From Aliiroseovarius sp. F47248L (GTDB taxonomy: Bacteria; Pseudomonadota; Alphaproteobacteria; Rhodobacterales; Rhodobacteraceae): DNA of 64,000 nucleotides. Position numbers and translations under genes: made by a program. The notes below the pieces were generated by a model that saw only the letters and a program-made list of their open reading frames with translations, ran no database searches and was not told the origin of the DNA. Numbering within the stretch: position 1 is the stretch's first letter; every line of letters begins with the position of its first letter. Shown here in pieces: positions 42,401 to 50,566 of this stretch. The stretch covers positions 1,984,001-2,048,000 of the forward strand of contig NZ_JALKBF010000001.1 in the NCBI RefSeq assembly GCF_023016085.1. Reading direction: 5' to 3'.

Positions 42401-43254
42401 CTGTGCCCCTCGATCGCGTGATATAACCACAACAGCGCGGCGCTGTCGGCATCGCCACTGTGATGGGTGTGATATTGCCAACCAGTGCGGCGCGCCAGAT
42501 CGGCAAGTTCGGATTTGCGGGCGGCCAGACGGTTCAGATAGCGGTCGCGCAGGTCATGTGCCTCGGTTGTGTCATGCTCCAGATGTCCGCTCATGTCTTC
42601 AAAAATCATTCGACCGTGAAACGGGAATGCTTCTTCCACCGGGTCAAGGATCTGAAACAACACCCCCGTGACGCCCCGATCCGCAGCGCGGGTGACGGCG
42701 CGGGTGATTTTGGCTGTATCGCCAAGAAAATCTGACAAAAACACCGCACGAGATCGTGCTGGAAGGTCTGCAAAACCTGCTTCCTGTGAGGACAGAAGGG
42801 CGGTTGCCATGCGCGACAGGGCAAGCTCGCCTCGTCCTGCCGGGGCGGCACTTGTGGCCAGCCCTACCCGTTCGCCGCCGCGTACCAGAAGCACGGCCAA
42901 CGCCATGGTAATCAACCGCGCCACGTCGCCCTTCTTTGCCAGATCGGACGATGACGCAAAATCCATCGAAGACGACGGATCGACCCAAAACAACACGCTT
43001 TGCGCCGCCTGCCACTCTTTTTCCTGAACATAGTGATGATCAGACCGGGCCGAGCGGCGCCAGTCGATCCGGTGTGCCGGGTCGCCAGGCTGGGCGGGGC
43101 GAAATTGCCAGAATGCATCCCCCTGCCCCGGTTTGCGCCGGCCATGTTCGCCCAATTCAACACTCGCCGCCAAATGGCGCGCATGGGCCATAAGGGGAGG
43201 CAGTCGTTCGGCCAGACCCTCGGCCCGGCTACGCAATGTGGGGTTAGGTTTCAC
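42397..43254 (-). CDS. DUF58 domain-containing protein
   Basis: 285 aa from a GTG at 43254 overlapping the MoxR stop (GTGA). DUF58 signature near 50: FRPAQPGDPAHRIDWRRSAR, followed by VLFWVDPSSSMDF, a VWA-like MIDAS. Cytoplasmic. DUF58 proteins accompany MoxR AAA ATPases and are thought to be clients or adaptors in maturing or inserting metal cofactors and periplasmic complexes. Confidence 0.92.
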   Translation of the reverse strand: MKPNPTLRSRAEGLAERLPPLMAHARHLAASVELGEHGRRKPGQGDAFWQFRPAQPGDPAHRIDWRRSARSDHHYVQEKEWQAAQSVLFWVDPSSSMDFASSSDLAKKGDVARLITMALAVLLVRGGERVGLATSAAPAGRGELALSRMATALLSSQEAGFADLPARSRAVFLSDFLGDTAKITRAVTRAADRGVTGVLFQILDPVEEAFPFHGRMIFEDMSGHLEHDTTEAHDLRDRYLNRLAARKSELADLARRTGWQYHTHHSGDADSAALLWLYHAIEGHR

Positions 43255-44255
43255 GCCGCCGCCACGGCGCGTGTGGTCTGGTCAACCACTGCGCCGATCA
43301 CAGTGGCCAGATCATGCCCTGCCGCGCGCGCGCCATAACTCAGCGCCATGCGGTGGCTCAGAACCGGACGCGCGAGCGCCTGTACATCGTCAATCCCCGG
43401 TGCCAAGCGCCCGTCGATCAGAGCCCGCGCCCGTGTCAGCAGCATAAGCGCCTGCGCCGCGCGCGGCCCCGGCCCCCAGCTGACAGTATCGCGCACAATC
43501 TGAGGCGCGGCTTCATCATCAGGGCGACAGGCGCGCACAAGATCAAGGATCGCATCCACCACGGTTTCGCCAACCGGCATCCTGCGCAGCAATTTTTGGG
43601 CCGCTATCAGGTCCGCCGCTGAAAAAACCGGTTCAGCCTGTGCGTCCTCGGTTCCCGTGGTGGCCAGCAGGATATCGCGCTCGGCGTCACGGTCGGGGTA
43701 TTCAACATCCACCTGCAAAAGGAAGCGGTCCAACTGCGCTTCGGGCAGGGGATAGGTGCCTTCCTGTTCCAGTGGGTTTTGGGTGGCCAGCACATGGAAG
43801 GGCGCGGCCAGTGCGTGGGTCTGCCCCGCAACCGAAACCTGACGTTCTTGCATCGCCTGCAGCAGTGCTGATTGGGTACGCGGACTGGCGCGGTTGATCT
43901 CGTCCGCCAACAGAAGCTGGCAGAAGATCGGCCCTTTCAGAAACCGGAACGAGCGTGTGCCCTCGGCGCTTTCTTCCAGCACCTCGGCCCCGAGAATATC
44001 CGAAGGCATCAGGTCGGGGGTAAACTGAATACGTCCTTCGCGCAGCCCCATCACGGTGGACAGGGTTTCGACCAGACGCGTCTTGCCCAGCCCCGGCAAT
44101 CCGATCAACAGCGCATGGCCACCCGCCAAAAGCGCCGACAGAGTCAGGTCAACCACTTGATCCTGACCGATAATCCGACGCGCAATCACCGATTTGGCAT
44201 GGGAAAGCGTATGGCCAAGAGCTTCGATCTCGTCCAGAATGGCATCGTTGGTCAT
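43251..44255 (-). CDS. MoxR family AAA+ ATPase
   Basis: 334 aa. Walker A GLPGLGKTRLVETL near 54, Walker B LLLADEINRASPRTQSALL near 115, sensor-1 ATQNPLEQEGTYPLPEAQLD near 155, and arginine-finger region DRFLLQV. First gene of the MoxR-DUF58-DUF4159-membrane protein operon. MoxR proteins act as chaperone ATPases for specific enzyme complexes or envelope functions; the client is unknown. Divergent from the DUF1285 gene (59-bp gap). Confidence 0.95.
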   Translation of the reverse strand: MTNDAILDEIEALGHTLSHAKSVIARRIIGQDQVVDLTLSALLAGGHALLIGLPGLGKTRLVETLSTVMGLREGRIQFTPDLMPSDILGAEVLEESAEGTRSFRFLKGPIFCQLLLADEINRASPRTQSALLQAMQERQVSVAGQTHALAAPFHVLATQNPLEQEGTYPLPEAQLDRFLLQVDVEYPDRDAERDILLATTGTEDAQAEPVFSAADLIAAQKLLRRMPVGETVVDAILDLVRACRPDDEAAPQIVRDTVSWGPGPRAAQALMLLTRARALIDGRLAPGIDDVQALARPVLSHRMALSYGARAAGHDLATVIGAVVDQTTRAVAAA

Positions 44256-44314
44256 GGAAATTCCTCCGCTCGGCTATTACATTTCATTAAAGGCCAAACG
44301 CGTCGGGGGAACAA

Positions 44315-44935
44315 ATGACAAAAACGGCAAGTGACGGAAAATCGCCGGAAAAAGCTACGACCGGCAAAAATATGACCGAGGCTCTGGCCGATGCTGCCCG
44401 AAAAGCGGGCAAAAAGGGCCCGCCGCCCGTACATCTTTGGAACCCGGATTTTTGCGGTGATCTGGACATGCGGATCGCGCGAGACGGGACGTGGTTTTAC
44501 CTTGGTACACCGATTGGACGTCACGAGCTGGTGAAGCTCTTTTCATCCATCATTCGCAAGGATGGCGACAACTATTTCCTTGTCACGCCAGTCGAGAAGG
44601 TCGGTATCACGGTGGACGATGCGCCTTTCGTCGCCATCGACTTTGAAGCAACAGGCAAGGGCCGCGATCAGGTACTGACCTTTACCACCAATGTCGACGA
44701 CAAAACTGTGGCTGGTCCGGATGCCCCGATCCGAGTCGAACGCGACCCGGAAACCGGCGAGCCATCACCCTATGTGCTGGTGCGCGTCAATCTTGAAGCG
44801 CTGATTGATCGAAAAAGTTACTATCGCCTTGTCGACTTGGGTGATCACGAAGAACACGAGGGCGAAAGCTGGTTCGGTCTTTGGTCAAGCGGTGTGTTCT
44901 TCCCGATCATCCCGTCGAAAGAGCTGAACGTCTGA
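44315..44935 (+). CDS. DUF1285 domain-containing protein
   Basis: 206 aa. After a Lys-rich N-terminus, the DUF1285 pattern is complete: PPVHLWNPDFCGDLDMRIA near 37, DGTWFYLGTPIGRHELVKLF near 57, DNYFLVTPVEKVGI near 83 and DDAPFVAIDFE near 100, then ESWFGLWSSGVFFPI at the end. Cytoplasmic, function unknown; commonly located beside the MoxR operon in Rhodobacterales, as here. Confidence 0.9.
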   Translation: MTKTASDGKSPEKATTGKNMTEALADAARKAGKKGPPPVHLWNPDFCGDLDMRIARDGTWFYLGTPIGRHELVKLFSSIIRKDGDNYFLVTPVEKVGITVDDAPFVAIDFEATGKGRDQVLTFTTNVDDKTVAGPDAPIRVERDPETGEPSPYVLVRVNLEALIDRKSYYRLVDLGDHEEHEGESWFGLWSSGVFFPIIPSKELNV

Positions 44936-44977
44936 CAATCCCCTCGCCCTGCCCGCGCCCTTGGGCTATGGGACACC

Positions 44978-46099
44978 ATGACTGACACCAACACATATGA
45001 AATCTTTCTTGTCGCCCCGCCGGGTTTGGAACCCGTGCTGGCGGACGAGGCGCGCGCGGCAGGCTTTGCCACCCCAACAGCCAGCCCAGGAGGCGTGACG
45101 ATCCATGGTAGCTGGTCCGAGATCTGGCGCGCCAACCTGACCTTGCGCGGGGCCACCCGTGTGCTGGTGCGGCTGGGCAGTTTCCGGGCGTTTCATCTGG
45201 CGCAACTGGACAAACGCGCACGCAAGTTTCCGTGGGGCGATGTATTGCGCGCCGATATGCCCGTGCGTGTCGAAGCGGTGTGCAAACGGTCGAAAATTTA
45301 CCACCATAAAGCTGCCGCCCAACGGGTTGAGAAAGCCATCGCCGAGGAACTGGGCGCCAAAATCTTGAAAGACGCGGCCCTGGTCCTGAAAGTGCGAATC
45401 GACGACAATTTGGTGACGATCAGCCTGGATACATCCGGTGAAAGCCTGCACAAGCGGGGTTACAAGACCGCCACCGGCAAGGCCCCGATGCGCGAAACAC
45501 TGGCCGCCTTGTTCCTGAATGCGGCTGGTTACGATGGACGGGAGCCGGTTCTGGACCCTATGTGCGGATCGGGCACGTTCCTGATCGAAGCGGCCGAGAT
45601 GTCGGTGGGCCTGCTGCCCGGTCGCGCACGCCACTTTGCGTTCGAACATCTGGCCAGTTTTAACGCCGACGCCTTCACGAAGATGAAAACGGCGGCAGAG
45701 GGCGCAGCACACGAGGGACCACCCCGGTTCTTTGGTTCGGATCGGAATGCTGGTGCGATTGCAAACAGTCGAAAGAATGCCGAGGCTGCCGGGGTCGTTC
45801 CCCTGACTCGATTCACCGAAGGCTCGATCAGCGATCTTGAGCGCCCTGATACTCCGCCGGGCCTTGTCATCTTGAACCCACCCTATGGTGGGCGGATCGG
45901 CAACAAGAAATTGCTGTTTACGCTTTATGGCACGTTGGGCAAGGTGCTGTTGGAGCGGTTTGCGGGCTGGCGGGTGGCGATCATTACCAGCGATGGCGGT
46001 TTGGCCAAAGCGACAGGTTTGCCCTTCCTGCCCCCCGGCCCGCCGGTCGATCACGGCGGCACCAAGGTGAAACTGTATCAGACCGCCAAACTGCCATGA
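44978..46099 (+). CDS. THUMP-domain SAM-dependent RNA methyltransferase (RlmL-like)
   Basis: 373 aa. N-terminal THUMP region (VEAVCKRSKIYHHKAAAQRV near 92), linker SLDTSGESLHKRGYKTATG near 150, SAM motif LDPMCGSGTFLIEAA near 192 and catalytic NPPYGGRIG near 301. Matches the RlmL (m2G2445) half of YcbY, without the RlmK half. Probably modifies G in 23S rRNA; other guanine-N2 targets are possible. Followed by a shared terminator. Confidence 0.88.
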   Translation: MTDTNTYEIFLVAPPGLEPVLADEARAAGFATPTASPGGVTIHGSWSEIWRANLTLRGATRVLVRLGSFRAFHLAQLDKRARKFPWGDVLRADMPVRVEAVCKRSKIYHHKAAAQRVEKAIAEELGAKILKDAALVLKVRIDDNLVTISLDTSGESLHKRGYKTATGKAPMRETLAALFLNAAGYDGREPVLDPMCGSGTFLIEAAEMSVGLLPGRARHFAFEHLASFNADAFTKMKTAAEGAAHEGPPRFFGSDRNAGAIANSRKNAEAAGVVPLTRFTEGSISDLERPDTPPGLVILNPPYGGRIGNKKLLFTLYGTLGKVLLERFAGWRVAIITSDGGLAKATGLPFLPPGPPVDHGGTKVKLYQTAKLP

Positions 46100-46103
46100 T
46101 GCA

Positions 46104-46135
46104 TAAGAAAAAGGCCGGACACATTGCCCGGCCTT
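46104..46135 (-). terminator. Bidirectional terminator between RNA methyltransferase and amino-acid SBP genes
   Basis: AAGGCCGG (46111-46118) pairs with CCGGCCTT (46128-46135). On the minus strand the stem is followed by TTTCTTA, making it the SBP gene terminator; it also follows the plus-strand methyltransferase gene. Confidence 0.8.
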
Positions 46136-46156
46136 CTGTCAGTCATTTGGCTTGGG

Positions 46157-46930
46157 TCACAGACCCCATTTCGCGGCTGTCTCGGCAAAGAACCCCTGTT
46201 CTTTCTTCAGCTTCACCCAGCTGTTCACATAGTTGATCCAAACTTGATCACCCTGCGGCAACATCATCGCGATCGGGGTCGGCTCACGCGGTGCATCTAC
46301 CTTAACGGCGGTGACTTGCGGGAACTTCTCGATCAATGTGGCCCCTTCGATGTTTGAAGTGATGAACACATCGGCGCGACCTGCAAGAACTTCCTGATAT
46401 CCACGCGCTGGCGCTTCGACCACCTTGATGTCGGCATCCGGGAACCAGTTGCGCACCATCCCTTCGAACGAAGTACCAAGCGTGGTCGCGACTTTCACCT
46501 CTGGCTTGTTGACGGCATCCCAGCCGTCATAGTTTCCCACCTTATCCGATGTGGTGAACGGCAGGATTTGCACCGAAATATAAGGGTCCGAATACCCCGC
46601 CACTTTCATCCGCGACGGCGAAATCGAGGCCGAACCGGTCATATGATACTTGCCCGCAACAATCCCGTTCACCAAGGTTTTCCAGTCGGTCGGAACGAAT
46701 TCCAGCTCGACCTCAAGATCCTTCGCCAGTTCGGTCATGATGTCGATGTCATAACCCCGGTAGCTGTCCGTGGCCGGGTCCTTCATCGTCATAGGGTTCC
46801 AGTCGCCGGTGGTGCCGACCTTCAGGACCCCGCCGGAAAGAATATCATTCAGGGCGGATTGGGCCTGCGCCCCGCCTGCCAGCATCGTCATCGCCAGCAG
46901 TCCGGCTACAAGAGTTCGCAGAAAGTTCAT
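46157..46930 (-). CDS. Amino-acid-type ABC transporter substrate-binding protein (SBP family 3)
   Basis: 257 aa. Signal peptide to about residue 23 (GGAQAQ), then the SBP_bac_3 fold: [17 protein letters not shown] near 36, [16 protein letters not shown] near 57 and [18 protein letters not shown] near 87, where PheC/cyclohexadienyl dehydratase-like proteins also match. Periplasmic ligand capture, probably an amino acid or a related carboxylate. Divergent from the cognate ATPase and permease genes. Confidence 0.9.
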   Translation of the reverse strand: MNFLRTLVAGLLAMTMLAGGAQAQSALNDILSGGVLKVGTTGDWNPMTMKDPATDSYRGYDIDIMTELAKDLEVELEFVPTDWKTLVNGIVAGKYHMTGSASISPSRMKVAGYSDPYISVQILPFTTSDKVGNYDGWDAVNKPEVKVATTLGTSFEGMVRNWFPDADIKVVEAPARGYQEVLAGRADVFITSNIEGATLIEKFPQVTAVKVDAPREPTPIAMMLPQGDQVWINYVNSWVKLKKEQGFFAETAAKWGL

Positions 46931-47061
46931 CGCGCGGTGTCCTTTTGGTGGTTATCAAAATCGTTGCTTGTCCGTATACCTTAATAAACATGATACGGAT
47001 CGAGGCAGCACTTGGATGGGCTGCTCACGATCAGTTGAACAGATCGCGGACAAAAGAACAA

Positions 47062-47799
47062 GTGGCGAACATTAACCAAGGCAAGCACGCGATCACCATG
47101 GCGCAGGTCAGCAAATGGTATGACGACTTTCAGGTGCTGAGCGACATCACACTGGACGTAGATCACGGCGAAAAGCTGGTGATTTGCGGACCTTCGGGGT
47201 CTGGGAAGTCCACTGTTGTCCGGCTATTGGCTGGGCTAGAAAAGCATCAGGAAGGCACAATCTCGCTTTATGGACAACCGGTTGATACGCAGGGGCGTGG
47301 CGATATTGGTATGGTGTTTCAACAGTTTAACCTGTTTCCGCACTTGACGGTTCTGGACAACCTGATGCTGGGTCCGATGCGGGCCTTGGGCATGCCGAAA
47401 CCAGAGGCGCGCGACCGCGCCATTGCCTATCTGGAACGTGTGCGCATCCCCGAACAGGCTGACAAACGTCCCGGCCAACTGTCCGGTGGCCAGCAGCAAA
47501 GGGTGGCGATCGCACGCTCTCTTTGTATGGACCCGAAATTGATGCTTTTTGACGAACCCACTTCGGCACTGGACCCCGAGATGATCGCTGAAGTGCTGGA
47601 AGTGATGGAGGATCTGGCTCGTGACGGCATGACAATGATCTGCGTGACCCACGAAATGGGCTTTGCCCGTCGCGTGGCCGACCGGATCGCCTTCATGGAC
47701 GCCGGAGAAATCGTCGAAGTCGACACGCCAGAGGTCGCGTTCTCGACACCAAAATCCGCCCGCTTCGCCCAGTTCCTTGACAAGATACTAAAGCATTGA
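47062..47799 (+). CDS. Amino-acid ABC transporter ATPase (GlnQ-like)
   Basis: 245 aa from a GTG at 47062; an ATG at 47098 ([14 protein letters not shown]) and earlier ATGs are alternatives, none with a strong ribosome site. Walker [10 protein letters not shown] near 45, signature LSGGQQQRV near 141, Walker [16 protein letters not shown] near 161, then [18 protein letters not shown], all typical of polar-amino-acid importers. Works with the next permease and the divergent binding protein. Confidence 0.9.
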   Translation: MANINQGKHAITMAQVSKWYDDFQVLSDITLDVDHGEKLVICGPSGSGKSTVVRLLAGLEKHQEGTISLYGQPVDTQGRGDIGMVFQQFNLFPHLTVLDNLMLGPMRALGMPKPEARDRAIAYLERVRIPEQADKRPGQLSGGQQQRVAIARSLCMDPKLMLFDEPTSALDPEMIAEVLEVMEDLARDGMTMICVTHEMGFARRVADRIAFMDAGEIVEVDTPEVAFSTPKSARFAQFLDKILKH

Positions 47800-47809
47800 G
47801 GGCGCGATC

Positions 47810-48580
47810 ATGATCAGAACCCGCCTGACCATTGCGCTCATGTCGATCTTCACACTTGCTTCGTGCTCGGCCCCGCCTGGAACCTGGGGTTGGTATGTCA
47901 TTGACCCATCTACATCCGCGGGTTGGACCAACGTAAAATTCCTGCTACGTGGGTTTTCCGCGACCATCCAGATCTCGGTTCTGGCGGCGGTAGCGTCGAT
48001 CATCATCGGCCTGTTGGTTGCCCTGCCCGCTTTTGCCCAAACCCGTTGGTTGCGCCTGCCCAACCGCATCTATGTCGAATTCATTCGAGCTATCCCCTTG
48101 CTGCCCATGTTGTTCTGGGTGTTCTACGGCTTGCCGGTGGTTTTGCGCTCGATGGGGATCGACCTGAACATCGACCCGTTCTGGGGGGCCGTGATCACTC
48201 TGGCCATCTCCGACAGCGCCTTCACCGCCGAGATCTTCCGTTCCGGCATTCAGGCCGTCCCACGTGGGCAAGCCGAAGCTGCGCAGACCATCGGGCTGAC
48301 GCGCGCGCAAGCGATGCGGTATGTGATCCTGCCGCAAGCGGTGCGGCGCATTCTGCCGCCATTAGCCAACCAATTCATCTATATTGTGAAAATGTCCGCA
48401 TTTGCATCCGTGATCGGGATGGCAGAACTGACAAGGCGGGCCAATGAGTTGGTCGTCACCGAATATCGTCCGCTGGAAATCTATACCCTGCTGATCCTTG
48501 AATATCTGGTGCTTGTCCTGATCATCTCGGCAGGGGTGCGGTGGTTGGAACGCAAGATGAATGCGGATGAAAGCCGCTGA
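47810..48580 (+). CDS. Amino-acid ABC transporter permease with lipoprotein-like N-terminus
   Basis: 256 aa. The permease core is standard: FLLRGFSATIQISVLAAVA near 44, EFIRAIPLLPMLFWVFYGLP near 87, EAA loop EIFRSGIQAVPRGQAEAAQT near 142. Before it lies MIRTRLTIALMSIFTLASC, which reads as a signal peptide with lipobox LASC and then SAPPGTWGWYVIDP. The start at 47810 is the first ATG after the ATPase stop. Whether the cysteine is lipidated is unknown. Confidence 0.9.
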   Translation: MIRTRLTIALMSIFTLASCSAPPGTWGWYVIDPSTSAGWTNVKFLLRGFSATIQISVLAAVASIIIGLLVALPAFAQTRWLRLPNRIYVEFIRAIPLLPMLFWVFYGLPVVLRSMGIDLNIDPFWGAVITLAISDSAFTAEIFRSGIQAVPRGQAEAAQTIGLTRAQAMRYVILPQAVRRILPPLANQFIYIVKMSAFASVIGMAELTRRANELVVTEYRPLEIYTLLILEYLVLVLIISAGVRWLERKMNADESR

Positions 48581-48593
48581 TCTATACTGCGCG

Positions 48594-50009
48594 TCAGTTC
48601 AAGTCGTCCAACAACCGCTTATGCTTCTTGGCTTCGGCAATTGCACCAGCCAAGGTCTCGACCCCGCGCGAATGCAGCATGGCCAGCATCTTGCATAGAA
48701 CCTCGGCGGTGGCTTGGGCATCACCTAACGCAGTGTGGCGAAGTTCGGACGGGATGGTCACCCCCAGACGTTCGCACAACGCATCCAGCGTGTGCACTTC
48801 GGTCGTCCCATAAAGAACCGCAGACAGTAGCACAGTATCAAGGATCGGGTGGGTCCACTCAACGCCACAGGTTTCGGCATGACGCCGCAGGAAGGCCATA
48901 TCGAAAGGCGCGTTATGGGCGACCAGAACGGCGCCGCGCGCAAAGTCGTGCAGGTGCTTACCCGCCAAATCTATACCTGGCTTCCCTGCCACCATGGCGT
49001 TTGTCACACCATGCACTTTGGTCGAAGCTGGTGGAATCTCTATCCCCGGATCGACCAGTTGATTGACGATCTCACCCGGCACGATTTTGCCCTTCACCAC
49101 TCGCACAGCACCGATTTGTACAACCTCGTCCTTATGCGGCAGAAGTCCGGTGGTCTCTGTATCGAAGACGACATAGGTCAGGTCATTCAGGTGCATATCC
49201 ATCAGGTTGTCGGTGGCCTGCCCCTCCATCAAATCAAAATCGAACACAACCGGGCGGCTTTGATCTGGTGCGATGTTGGTGTGAGCATCATCAATGATGA
49301 CCAGATACCCGTCGCCTGGGCCAAGGGGTTTCAACCGGGTCTCAAACTCTAGCCCATTGGCGGCAGCGAGGTCGGTGAAGCTCTGCTCAAGTCCGGTTGA
49401 GATCATCTTTTTATGGGCCGCTAAAAACGGCCCCTTCTTGAAGTAATCGAAGATTGAGGCATTCAGGCGCGGCGGGCAGACTTGTGACAGCACACCAGCC
49501 GCCTGCTTGTCGTAAAGCACGATCTGGTGCGCCGGGTTTACAAGGATCATCGCCACCGGGATTTCGGACAAAAGAGCCGTGAGTCGTGCCTTATCAGCCG
49601 ATAGCCGCGCGGTTTCAGAGGCGACAATGCTGGCCTGATCCATAGTAGATTTCATCAGTTGTTCCGACACCGCTTCCGCTGCCGGGGCCAGATCACCCAA
49701 GTAGCGCGCGGCATGTTTATCAACGCCGCCAGCCCCGGCATGGGCACGCGATCGCAAGCCCGTCGCCAGCCGCTCGATTGGGCGCGCAACATTTTCATCA
49801 AACAGAAACCAGACACCCACCGACAAAGCCAGCAGACCAAACCCGGATAACACCCCCGCAATAACAAACCCCGATGCCAGCCCGTTCGCTTGAGCACGTG
49901 CATAGCCGATGGCCAGTGACGCCATCACCAAACCCACCCCGGAAACTGCCAAAAGTGCGAAAAACAGGAATATCCGCAGGCGTAAAGACAGGGTGGTCAG
50001 GATTTTCAT
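48594..50009 (-). CDS. Membrane-anchored sensor-like 3'-5' exonuclease (HAMP/PAS-like + DEDDh)
   Basis: 471 aa from the ATG at 50009 (GAGGTG upstream). Two N-terminal helices (residues ~10-32 and ~43-65), a HAMP-like linker (FDENVARPIERLATGLRSRA near 70), a PAS-like region near 145-250 (IPVAMILVNPAHQIVLYDK), then a DEDDh exonuclease: VVFDTETTGLLP near 275, LVAHNAPFDMAF near 360, HTALGDAQATAEVL near 432. All four acidic residues and the His are present. Likely membrane-bound nuclease with sensory input; substrate unknown. Overlaps the upstream gene by 4 nt. Confidence 0.88.
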   Translation of the reverse strand: MKILTTLSLRLRIFLFFALLAVSGVGLVMASLAIGYARAQANGLASGFVIAGVLSGFGLLALSVGVWFLFDENVARPIERLATGLRSRAHAGAGGVDKHAARYLGDLAPAAEAVSEQLMKSTMDQASIVASETARLSADKARLTALLSEIPVAMILVNPAHQIVLYDKQAAGVLSQVCPPRLNASIFDYFKKGPFLAAHKKMISTGLEQSFTDLAAANGLEFETRLKPLGPGDGYLVIIDDAHTNIAPDQSRPVVFDFDLMEGQATDNLMDMHLNDLTYVVFDTETTGLLPHKDEVVQIGAVRVVKGKIVPGEIVNQLVDPGIEIPPASTKVHGVTNAMVAGKPGIDLAGKHLHDFARGAVLVAHNAPFDMAFLRRHAETCGVEWTHPILDTVLLSAVLYGTTEVHTLDALCERLGVTIPSELRHTALGDAQATAEVLCKMLAMLHSRGVETLAGAIAEAKKHKRLLDDLN

Positions 50010-50536
50010 GATGTCACCTCTAGTTTGCATATAGCAGCCAGAATGGGGTCGTCTTGGGGCACCGTAACCCAGTCAACGCCCGCGACCTGACCCGACGCAT
50101 CAAACGTAACGCCGTCGATCAGAGGCGCGCGCTGACTTGTGTTACAATTTCCAAGCACAACCATTTTCTCGGGCGCGGACCAGCGTCCCATGAACAAAAG
50201 ATCAACCATCCGCAACGCCGGTTGGGCCTCATGCGTGCGCAACGATTGCTCGTCCAGCGCGACGAAACGCTCGACAAAGGGCACAATGTAGGTCCAGGGG
50301 CGATAGAGCGAATTGTTCTCGACTTCCATCACCACCGTCATACCCTCGGGCAGAATATCTTTCGTGCGGTCGTACCACGCGTATTCGGTGGCGACGGTTG
50401 TCACGATCATGGCAAGCCCCGCTCCAACGGGCATCGCCCATTTGGGCAACCGACCTCCGGTTAGTTTGTTCAGGGCAAGAACCAAACCTGCGCCAACAAA
50501 GGCAGAGACCAATGTGGCGACCATCTCGTAAAACAT
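50006..50536 (-). CDS. Predicted membrane protein, unknown
   Basis: 176 aa. Two hydrophobic segments (residues ~5-23 and ~33-50), then a soluble domain with YRPWTYIVPFVERFVALDEQ near 88 and GNCNTSQRAPLIDGVTFDAS near 129. No family recognised. Coupled to the exonuclease gene by an ATGA overlap and 30 nt downstream of the CNMP/CBS/nucleotidyltransferase gene, so part of the same functional module. Confidence 0.75.
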   Translation of the reverse strand: MFYEMVATLVSAFVGAGLVLALNKLTGGRLPKWAMPVGAGLAMIVTTVATEYAWYDRTKDILPEGMTVVMEVENNSLYRPWTYIVPFVERFVALDEQSLRTHEAQPALRMVDLLFMGRWSAPEKMVVLGNCNTSQRAPLIDGVTFDASGQVAGVDWVTVPQDDPILAAICKLEVTS

Positions 50537-50566
50537 TCAACTTCCTTTCATTGCGCGCACCAAGCG

